From positions 1 to 59,713 of the forward strand of contig JAFGEW010000030.1 in NCBI GenBank assembly GCA_016931415.1: DNA of 59,713 nt, written 5' to 3'. A program made the position numbers and the translations under genes. This document shows positions 54,298 through 59,713 of this stretch, piece by piece. This stretch comes from Verrucomicrobiota bacterium (lineage in GTDB: Bacteria > Auribacterota > JABMQX01 > JAFGEW01). The first letter of the stretch is position 1, and the number at the start of each line of letters is the position of its first letter. Under the pieces are notes generated by a model. The model made no database searches and was not told where the DNA came from. It saw nothing but the letters and a program-made list of their open reading frames with translations.

Positions 54298-54519
54298 CGG
54301 CCTTCATGCCCTCGGCAAAATTGACAAGACTCTCCGGTGTTCTTCTTGCCTGGATAACGATCCAACTCGTCACGAAACCGACAACGCTCCAGACAGACCA
54401 AGCGATCTTGGCCCGACTTCTTGTGGCCCCAGCGCCTTGCCCCCGCCCCATTCAATGAACGCGACGCGGAGCGGAATCAGGCCGTCCATGCAAGCCGCGT
54501 TCTGCAAGAACTCTTTCAT
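54275..54519 (-). pseudogene. Small ORF split by a frameshift, downstream of mqnC
   Basis: ATG 54519 lies 15 bp after the mqnC stop behind GAGAGGCGGG and reads MKEFLQNAACMDGLIPLRVA, then FIEWGGGKALGPQEV, stopping at 54370 (49 aa). An overlapping frame (open 54451-54275) continues with a membrane helix, AKIAWSVWSVVGFVTSWIVI, and a tail NFAEGMKADALDESI ending inside the PHP gene start. Joining the two near 54415 gives a plausible about 80-residue membrane protein. It could be one gene with a frameshift lesion, a programmed shift, or chance. Low to moderate confidence. Confidence 0.4.
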
Positions 54520-54534
54520 CCCCGGCCCGCCTCT

Positions 54535-55617
54535 CTAGGCTTCCACGTGCTCGTACAATGTCGTGCGTTGGCGCGGTTCGAAGCCGGCATCGGCTATGGT
54601 GCGGCGGATCTCGTCGATGCTCATGCGAAAGCGGACGCCGGCGGCGGCCACGACATTCTCTTCGAGCATTGTACCACCGAGGTCGTTGGCGCCAAAGCGT
54701 AAGGCGACGCTCGCGATCCTGGCGCCCTGGGTGACCCACGAGGCCTGGATGTTGTCAACGTTGTCGAGGAAGAGGCGCGACACGGCCAGCGTGCGCAGGT
54801 AGTCGTGCCCGCCGACGGTGCGGCCTCCCAGGGCGGTGTTCGCCGGCTGGTAGGTCCACGGGATGAAGGCCGTGAACACGCCCGAGCCCGGGCCGCCCGT
54901 CTCGTCCTGCAACGTGCGGATCGCCTCGAGGTGCTCGATGCGCTGGGCGAGCGTCTCGACGTGGCCGAACATCATTGTTGCCGTCGCGCGCATGCCAAGC
55001 GCGTGCGCGGCGCGCATCACATCGAGCCATTGGGCCGCCGTGCACTTGTGCGGGCTGACGGCGTGCCGCACGTCCTCGACGAGGATCTCGGCCCCGCCGC
55101 CAGGCAGCGAGTCGAGACCGGCGTCGCGCAGGCGCCGGAGCACGTCGCCCACGCCCAACTCCTCGAGCCGGGCGAGGTGGACGATCTCGGGCGGGGAGAA
55201 CGAGTGGACATGCACGGGGAACGCCGCCTTGATGTGGCGAAGCATGGCCTCGAAGAACTCGAGCCGCAGCGCCGGGTGCAGGCCGCCCTGCATCAGGATC
55301 TGCGTGCCCCCGACGGCGACGGTCTCGGCGATCTTCTCGTCGAGCTCGTCGCGCGCGAGCACATACCCGCGCGGGTCGTCCGGCGCAACATAGAACGCGC
55401 AGAACCGGCAGCCGGAGACGCAGATATTTGTGTAGTTGATGTTGCGGTCGACGACGTAGGTGGCGATGCGCTCGTTGGTCTTGGCGCAGCGGACCGCGTG
55501 CGCCGCGGCGGCGAGCGCGGGAAGCTCGGCCTGCTCGAGCAGCATGAGGGCGCCGTCCGCGCTGAGGCGCGCCCCGTCGACGGCGCAATCAAGCTGCCGC
55601 TCAACGCCAGAAGTCAA
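54535..55617 (-). CDS. mqnC: Cyclic dehypoxanthinyl futalosine synthase (radical SAM)
   Basis: 360 aa. I chose the TTG at 55617: AAAGGAG lies 8 bp upstream and it restores the family N terminus (VERQLDCAVDGARLSADGAL), although it overlaps mqnA by 17 bp. The radical SAM core is VDRNINYTNICVSGCRFCAF (CX3CX2C). Further blocks are GGTQILMQGGLHPALRLEFF, LDSLPGGGAEILVEDVRHAV, ATMMFGHVETLAQRIEHL and the terminal GFEPRQRTTLYEHVE. It forms the cyclic spiro intermediate in the futalosine menaquinone pathway. Third gene of mqnE-mqnA-mqnC. Confidence 0.92.
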   Translation of the reverse strand: MTSGVERQLDCAVDGARLSADGALMLLEQAELPALAAAAHAVRCAKTNERIATYVVDRNINYTNICVSGCRFCAFYVAPDDPRGYVLARDELDEKIAETVAVGGTQILMQGGLHPALRLEFFEAMLRHIKAAFPVHVHSFSPPEIVHLARLEELGVGDVLRRLRDAGLDSLPGGGAEILVEDVRHAVSPHKCTAAQWLDVMRAAHALGMRATATMMFGHVETLAQRIEHLEAIRTLQDETGGPGSGVFTAFIPWTYQPANTALGGRTVGGHDYLRTLAVSRLFLDNVDNIQASWVTQGARIASVALRFGANDLGGTMLEENVVAAAGVRFRMSIDEIRRTIADAGFEPRQRTTLYEHVEA

Positions 55618-56359
55618 TGTCGATCTCCTTTGCCGCGAGTCCGAGCTCGACGCACAACCGGTTGAAAAGCTGGAAGCCGAACAACTCCTCGTCGCCGAAC
55701 TCGTAGCGGATATGCTCCTCATAGTAGCGACGCATGACGCGCTTGGAAAGGAGGCGCTGGCCGGCGATGATCGCATCGAGGTTCGCCAGGCCCGCCGCCT
55801 TGGCCGCGTGGAGGCGTTCGACGGTGTCGCCGAGCTCGACGCCGCGCCGGGCGATCCACACCGCGTAGGTAAACGGCACCTGTGCGAACTCATGCCAAGC
55901 GGCGCCAAGGTCGAGCTTGCGCCCGGCGTCGCGGTGCAGCAGTGCGGTGTCACCGATGAGAAGCTGTGCGTCGTACGTCGAGCGCCGCAGCGAGAGCGGC
56001 CAGGCCGGGATGAACTGCGGCGCCACGTTGTACTTCTTCGCCAACAGCGCCTTGAGCAGCATGACGGCCGTGCGCGACTCGTAGTCCACGACGACGGTCC
56101 GCAGCCGCTCGATGCGCCGCAGGTGGAAGAGCAGGACGCTGCGCACCGGCCCGCGCGAGCCGATGCCCATGCCGGGCAGAACGCAGTACTCGTCGGAATC
56201 GAAGAGCATCACCACCGGAGCGAGCGCCACGTCGATGGCCCGCGTGCGCAGCAGCTTGGCGAGCGTCACCGGCGGCACGCGGACCACTTCGTCCTCGAGC
56301 CCGTAGATGAGCGGCCGTGCGTTCAGATATGGGAGCGAACCGATACGGACCTTGGCCAC
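55601..56359 (-). CDS. mqnA: Chorismate dehydratase
   Basis: 252 aa, GTG 56359 behind GAGG. The protein opens VAKVRIGSLPYLNARPLIYG, the characteristic MqnA start, followed by LLRTRAIDVALAPVVMLFDS, GMGIGSRGPVRSVLLFHLRR, QLLIGDTALLH, and WHEFAQVPFTYAVWIARRGV. MqnA converts chorismate to 3-enolpyruvylbenzoate, the first futalosine-pathway step. It sits 7 bp after mqnE and overlaps mqnC. Confidence 0.93.
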   Translation of the reverse strand: MAKVRIGSLPYLNARPLIYGLEDEVVRVPPVTLAKLLRTRAIDVALAPVVMLFDSDEYCVLPGMGIGSRGPVRSVLLFHLRRIERLRTVVVDYESRTAVMLLKALLAKKYNVAPQFIPAWPLSLRRSTYDAQLLIGDTALLHRDAGRKLDLGAAWHEFAQVPFTYAVWIARRGVELGDTVERLHAAKAAGLANLDAIIAGQRLLSKRVMRRYYEEHIRYEFGDEELFGFQLFNRLCVELGLAAKEIDIDFWR

Positions 56360-56366
56360 AATGTCC

Positions 56367-57524
56367 TCAACGTCGTGCGTTCGATCTGCATTGACTCCGG
56401 TCGACGCGCTCGTAGAGCGTGTTGCGCTCGATGGGCACGCGGCCGGCCTCCTCGATAAGCGCGCGGAGCTCACCGACGGTGAGCGCCTGCGGCGTCGTCG
56501 CGCCGGCGGCGTGCGTGATACGCTCCTCGACCACCGTACCGTCGAAATCGTCGGCGCCGAAGCTCAGCGCGACCTGCGCAAGCTTGAGCCCGAGCATGAT
56601 CCAGAACGCCTTGAGATGCGGCACGTTGTCGAGATAGACGCGCGCCATGGCCATGATCTGAAGGTCTCGGCCGCCCGAGGACGGGCGGGCGCCCGAGGAC
56701 GGGCGGGCGCCCGAGGACGGGCGGGCAGCCTCGAGCGCCGTGTTCGCCGAATGAAACGCGAGCGGGATAAACGCCATAAGACCGCCCGTCTCATCCTGGA
56801 GCGCGCGCAGCCGGTCGAGGTGATCCACGATCTGCGCGTCGGTCTCGATGTGGCCATAGAGCATCGTGGCGTTGGACCGGATGCCGAGCGCGTGTGCGGT
56901 GCGCATCACGTCGAGCCAGCTCTCGCCCGAGAGCTTGGTCGGACAAAGCTCGCGGCGCAGTTCGGGCGCGAACACCTCGGCCCCGCCGCCGGGCAGCGAG
57001 CCGAGCCCGGCCTCGCGCAGCCGCTCGAGGGTGGCGCCCACGCTCAGCCCGCCAACGCGCGCGATGTGGGCGATCTCGACCGCCGTGAACGCCTGGAGGT
57101 GGACGCCTGGCGCGATCGCCCGCAGCCCGCGCAGCATGTCCTCGTAGAACTCGAACGGGAGCTCCGGGTGCAGTCCGCCAACGATGTGAAACTCCGTGAT
57201 CGGCTGAGCGAGCGCCTCGCGCGCGACGCGGAAGATCTCATCGAGCGACATGGCATAGGCGTCGGGCGCGTCCGCGCGCCGGCTGAACGCGCAGAACCGG
57301 CACGCGTTGACGCAGATGTTCGAGTAGTTGATGTGCCGGTTGATGACGTAGTAGGTCCGATTGCCGTTCAGGCGTTCGCGCACAGCGTTCGCCATGGCGC
57401 CGAGGGTGGCGAGGTCGCGACTCGCGAGCAGTCGAAGGCCGTCGTCGGGTGCGAGCCGTTCGCCGGCGAGCACCTTGTCGTAGATGTCGGCTATGTCGGA
57501 CCGCCGCCGGGCACTGGCCAGCAC
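56367..57524 (-). CDS. mqnE: Aminodeoxyfutalosine synthase (radical SAM)
   Basis: 385 aa, GTG 57524 behind AGGAGGAGGA. Radical SAM motif VINRHINYSNICVNACRFCA (CX3CX2C), then EFHIVGGLHPELPFEFYEDM, LGSLPGGGAEVFAPELRREL, SNATMLYGHIETDAQIVDHL, FIPLAFHSANTALEA and GADDFDGTVVEERITHAAGA, all typical of MqnE. It joins SAM-derived adenosyl radical to the MqnA product. Residues about 267-284 are three copies of ARPSSG in a surface-loop position, encoded by an 18-bp tandem repeat absent from the family consensus I know. mqnB/futalosine hydrolase and mqnD are not in the window. Confidence 0.93.
   Translation of the reverse strand: MLASARRRSDIADIYDKVLAGERLAPDDGLRLLASRDLATLGAMANAVRERLNGNRTYYVINRHINYSNICVNACRFCAFSRRADAPDAYAMSLDEIFRVAREALAQPITEFHIVGGLHPELPFEFYEDMLRGLRAIAPGVHLQAFTAVEIAHIARVGGLSVGATLERLREAGLGSLPGGGAEVFAPELRRELCPTKLSGESWLDVMRTAHALGIRSNATMLYGHIETDAQIVDHLDRLRALQDETGGLMAFIPLAFHSANTALEAARPSSGARPSSGARPSSGGRDLQIMAMARVYLDNVPHLKAFWIMLGLKLAQVALSFGADDFDGTVVEERITHAAGATTPQALTVGELRALIEEAGRVPIERNTLYERVDRSQCRSNARR
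56673..56726 (-). repeat. 18-bp tandem repeat within mqnE
   Basis: Three perfect copies of GCCCGAGGACGGGCGGGC (plus-strand reading), in frame, each encoding ARPSSG. Each unit contains a GCCCG-AGGA-CGGGC hairpin. Copy number could vary without frameshift. Confidence 0.9.
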
Positions 57525-57558
57525 GCCTTATCCTCCTCCTGTGGGCTTGCGGGCTGCT

Positions 57559-57587
57559 AGTGTACTGGAGCGGCCCATCGGCGACAA
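57559..57587 (-). promoter_or_regulatory. Candidate promoter of the mqnEAC operon
   Basis: On the minus strand TTGTCG (57582-57587), a 17-bp spacer and TACACT (57559-57564), 35 bp upstream of the mqnE GTG. Each hexamer matches 4 of 6 with ideal spacing. Confidence 0.42.
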
Positions 57588-57637
57588 CAGGTCTGTTCAG
57601 CGGCCCACGGCCTCCAGACCGGCTCGTCATTCGCGGC

Positions 57638-57666
57638 TTGTTGCGGGATGCACCACAGACTATACT
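57638..57666 (+). promoter_or_regulatory. Promoter of the beta-propeller lipoprotein gene
   Basis: TTGTTG (57638-57643), a 17-bp spacer and TATACT (57661-57666; 5/6). It lies 55 bp upstream of the ATG at 57721 and is divergent from the mqn promoter. Confidence 0.55.
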
Positions 57667-57720
57667 GATTGACGCGTGCCTCAGAAGGGGCGTTCTCCAT
57701 GAACACGGGAGGAGCGGACC

Positions 57721-58599
57721 ATGTCTGCGCACAAGTTCCTGATCGTAGCCGGCGTTGTGCTTGGGTGTCTCGGGCTCTGTGGCTCGTCGTGCTGCAACAA
57801 GCAATCGGACTTCGCCAGGCCCGAGAGCTTCATCGTCGACCCGGACACGGGCGTCTGCTACGTGTCGAACGTCAACGAGTTCGGCGAGACGAAGCACCCC
57901 AACGACGGCTACATCTCGAAGCTCGACCAGAACCTCAACGTGGTCGAGCAGAAGTTCATCCAGGGGACCGAGCAGAACAAGCTCAACGACCCGAAGGGCT
58001 TGGCCATCATCGGCGACACGCTCTGGGTGGCCGACCTCAAGGTCATGCACGCCTACAACAAGACGACGGGGGAACCGGTCGCGCATATCTCGCTTCAGGC
58101 GCACGGCGCGCGGTCGCTGAACGGGGTCGAGGCCGGGCCGGACGGTCTCCTCTTTGTCTCTGACGACGTGTCGAGCGTCATCTTCACCATCAACACGCGC
58201 GAAGCCAACGCTGTCCAGGTGCTGCTGAAGAGCGCCGATCTGAGCAATCCGAACGGCCTGTACTGGGACGGCGCGGCCAAACTGCTCTACATCGCTTGCT
58301 GGCAGGGCGCCAAGGTTCTGACGGTCGCTCTCGACGGTACGATCACCACGTACGTCGAAGACGCAAACAGATTCGAGAACCTCGACGGCCTGGACGGCGA
58401 CGGCGAGGGCACCCTCTACGTCTCGGATTACACCAAGAACATGGTGTGGCGCATCACGCCGGCACAGCGCATCGAACTCGTCGCCGAGAAGCTGACGACG
58501 CCCGCCGATATCCACGTGGACCGTCCCAACAAGCGGCTGCTCATCCCCGAGATGTCGGCCAACAAGGTCTCGACCCACGACCTGGCGAAAGAGCAGTAG
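57721..58599 (+). CDS. Secreted NHL/SMP-30-like beta-propeller protein
   Basis: 292 aa, ATG 57721 behind GGGAGGAGCGG. The signal region is hydrophobic and ends in a Cys-rich LCGSSCCNK stretch, so it is probably a lipoprotein although the lipobox is not canonical. The rest is a repeated four-strand blade pattern: FIVDPDTGVCYVSNVNEFGE, GLAIIGDTLWVADLKVMHAY, VEAGPDGLLFVSDDVSSVIF, LYWDGAAKLLYIACWQGAKV, LDGDGEGTLYVSDYTKNMVW and HVDRPNKRLLIPEMSANKVS, giving about six blades. Similar propellers are lactonases or binding scaffolds. Monocistronic, with its own promoter and terminator. Confidence 0.85.
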   Translation: MSAHKFLIVAGVVLGCLGLCGSSCCNKQSDFARPESFIVDPDTGVCYVSNVNEFGETKHPNDGYISKLDQNLNVVEQKFIQGTEQNKLNDPKGLAIIGDTLWVADLKVMHAYNKTTGEPVAHISLQAHGARSLNGVEAGPDGLLFVSDDVSSVIFTINTREANAVQVLLKSADLSNPNGLYWDGAAKLLYIACWQGAKVLTVALDGTITTYVEDANRFENLDGLDGDGEGTLYVSDYTKNMVWRITPAQRIELVAEKLTTPADIHVDRPNKRLLIPEMSANKVSTHDLAKEQ

Positions 58600-58623
58600 C
58601 CCGACCTTGTCGCGGAAACACAT

Positions 58624-58656
58624 CGGGCCGCCGGCGAACACCGGCGGCCCGTTTTT
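58624..58656 (+). terminator. Strong intrinsic terminator
   Basis: 11-bp perfect stem CGGGCCGCCGG (58624-58634) and CCGGCGGCCCG (58641-58651), loop CGAACA, then TTTTT. It is 25 bp past the propeller gene stop and also lies just beyond the converging transaldolase gene. Confidence 0.92.
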
Positions 58657-58683
58657 CTCATCGTGGGTGCCGCGCGCTGGGCG

Positions 58684-59532
58684 TCACGTCCTTTCTGCGC
58701 CCGGGTCGAAGAAGGCCCGGTACTCCTCGACGACGTCGGCGACAAAGCTGCGCATCCCCTCGAACGTCTTCGGGTGGCGCAGCAGGCCGCGCAACACGCT
58801 GAACGGCACCGTGGCGATGTCGGCGCCGGCCTCGGCCACTTCGGCCACTTGGCGCGGGTTGCGCAGGCTGGCGGCGATCACCTCGCTCTCGATGCCATAG
58901 GTGCTGTAGACGTGGACAATGCCCGCGACAAGATCGACGCCGCTCACCACCCCGTCGTCGTCAAGCACGCCACTGCCGTCGGCGCGCGGCAGGCCCTCGG
59001 CGGGGAAGTAGTCGCCCTTGTCGAAGCTCAGGCCGATCGAGGTGCGCAGGAAATCATCAATGCGCCCGGCGAACGGGCTCACGTACGCCGCGCCGGCTTT
59101 GGCGGCGAGCAGCGCCTGCGTGCGGTTCATCACGAGCGTCACGTTGACGGGGATGCCCTGCCCGGCCAGCTCGGCGATGGTGCGCAGCCCGTCGGCGTCG
59201 TCGCCTCCGTCTGGCTCGAGCGTCGGATTGACGGGCACCTTGATGACGACGTTCTCGGCGACCGGGTTGAACCGCTCGTAGAGCCGGAGGGCTTCGTCGC
59301 GCATGGCCCCGTACGTGGTGCCGATCACCTCGAGGCTCACCGGCTTGCCCGGGCCGGCCGTGGTGATGATGCGTTCGAGATACGCTTCGATGTCGAGCGG
59401 TCCGCCCACCTTGGCCTGGGTCGCCGCCGCTTTCTTGAGCAGCGAGGGATTCGTCGTCACTCCATCAAGAATGCCCCACGAGTTGGCCTGTTCGACCTCG
59501 GCAATCTCAGCCGTGTCCACAAAGATCTTCAT
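58684..59532 (-). CDS. Transaldolase / fructose-6-phosphate aldolase-like (long form)
   Basis: 282 aa, ATG 59532 behind GGAGGCGA. It begins MKIFVDTAEIAEVEQANSWG and GVTTNPSLLKK, the start of the small MipB/TalC transaldolase family. The Schiff-base Lys is Lys98 (ENVVIKVPVNP), followed by VNVTLVMNRTQALLAAKAGA and YVSPFAGRIDD. Family members of this type are normally about 215 residues. Here residues about 161-195 are an extra segment (FLRTSIGLSFDKGDYFPAEG and on) before VDLVAGIVHVYSTYG, EVIAASLRNPRQ and the C terminus, and an earlier stretch is longer too. Likely transfers or cleaves dihydroxyacetone units in the pentose phosphate pathway. Confidence 0.9.
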   Translation of the reverse strand: MKIFVDTAEIAEVEQANSWGILDGVTTNPSLLKKAAATQAKVGGPLDIEAYLERIITTAGPGKPVSLEVIGTTYGAMRDEALRLYERFNPVAENVVIKVPVNPTLEPDGGDDADGLRTIAELAGQGIPVNVTLVMNRTQALLAAKAGAAYVSPFAGRIDDFLRTSIGLSFDKGDYFPAEGLPRADGSGVLDDDGVVSGVDLVAGIVHVYSTYGIESEVIAASLRNPRQVAEVAEAGADIATVPFSVLRGLLRHPKTFEGMRSFVADVVEEYRAFFDPGAERT

Positions 59533-59630
59533 CGAATCGCCTCCATCTCCGTTCCATTCCCCAGCCCGACGCAGGGCCGTGGCGGTATGCGGTCTCGACT
59601 GCGCGGAGCATACCACATGGCAAGCGGCCC

Positions 59631-59713
59631 GCGACGGGCAAACGCGCCCGCGACGGGCAAACGCGCCCGCGACGGGCAAACGCGCCCGCGACGGGCAAAC
59701 GCGCCCGCGACGG
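59631..59713. repeat. 19-bp tandem repeat running off the right edge
   Basis: Four perfect copies of GCGACGGGCAAACGCGCCC (59631, 59650, 59669, 59688) plus 7 bases of a fifth at the window end. Junctions form GCCCG-CGA-CGGGC hairpins. It lies about 100 bp upstream of the transaldolase start. No spacers are present, so it is not a CRISPR array. Confidence 0.95.

Noticed and set aside
54535-55953. Longest open frame for mqnC (472 codons)
   Set aside because: The first 110 codons lie antisense-frame within mqnA and read as low-complexity; TTG 55617 has the ribosome-binding site and family N terminus.
59631-59713. Possible CRISPR array
   Set aside because: Unit is 19 bp, directly tandem, with no spacers.

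Overview
The window is a GC-rich, densely coded stretch of a Gram-negative-type (diderm) bacterial chromosome. Evidence for two membranes includes Wza-type outer-membrane export lipoproteins, a beta-barrel protein, SurA-like periplasmic chaperones and several lipoproteins. An exosortase with dispersed PEP-CTERM substrates, the futalosine menaquinone route (mqnE-mqnA-mqnC), a gingipain-type C25 peptidase and many secreted proteins of unknown function suggest an uncultured or environmental lineage, for example Planctomycetota, Hydrogenedentota or a neighbouring candidate phylum. That placement is inference: no rRNA or tRNA gene is present. I saw no phage, insertion sequence or CRISPR array.

Layout. 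1-2.1 kb: a truncated ABC exporter and its DUF1854 partner. 2.1-7.1 kb: a palindromic REP-like element, a CbrC-like zinc protein, a PEP-CTERM protein divergent from a C25 peptidase, and the remains of a second PEP-CTERM gene. 7.4-12.5 kb: a TIM-barrel isomerase, a lipoprotein, a TatD nuclease fused to a radical SAM domain, and galactokinase. 12.5-27.2 kb: the largest coherent unit, an exosortase/exopolysaccharide locus with a GT39-like membrane protein, exosortase, EpsI-like protein, two secreted proteins sharing a C-terminal module, a beta-barrel, a Wzz/tyrosine autokinase, two tandem Wza-like lipoproteins and an O-antigen ligase/polymerase with a TPR tail. 27.2-33 kb: HIT protein, PfkB kinase plus class I aldolase, a DUF4145 protein, and an ECF sigma/anti-sigma/secreted-protein operon. 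33-40 kb: TPR-GYF protein and pta, facing a HEAT protein, a Cys-rich protein and ackA, then an intact PEP-CTERM gene. 40-53.4 kb: DUF169, mfd, two SurA-like proteins, pdxA, rsmA, gatCAB and accD. 53.4-59.7 kb: a PHP protein, a small frameshifted ORF, mqnCAE read leftward, a beta-propeller protein, a long-form transaldolase, and a 19-bp tandem repeat running off the right edge.

How the parts work together. The polysaccharide locus should polymerise (Wzy/TPR), set chain length and phospho-regulate (Wzz/BY-kinase) and export (Wza) a surface polysaccharide. Exosortase would process PEP-CTERM proteins encoded elsewhere: two intact and one decayed gene lie in this window, and all three share a GGGACT-type ribosome-binding region. 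The most novel-looking items are the paired secreted proteins with a common SLH-like module inside the exosortase locus, a Cys4 insertion in the Wzz domain of the tyrosine kinase, and the TatD-radical SAM fusion. Minus-strand genes are given with low coordinate first.
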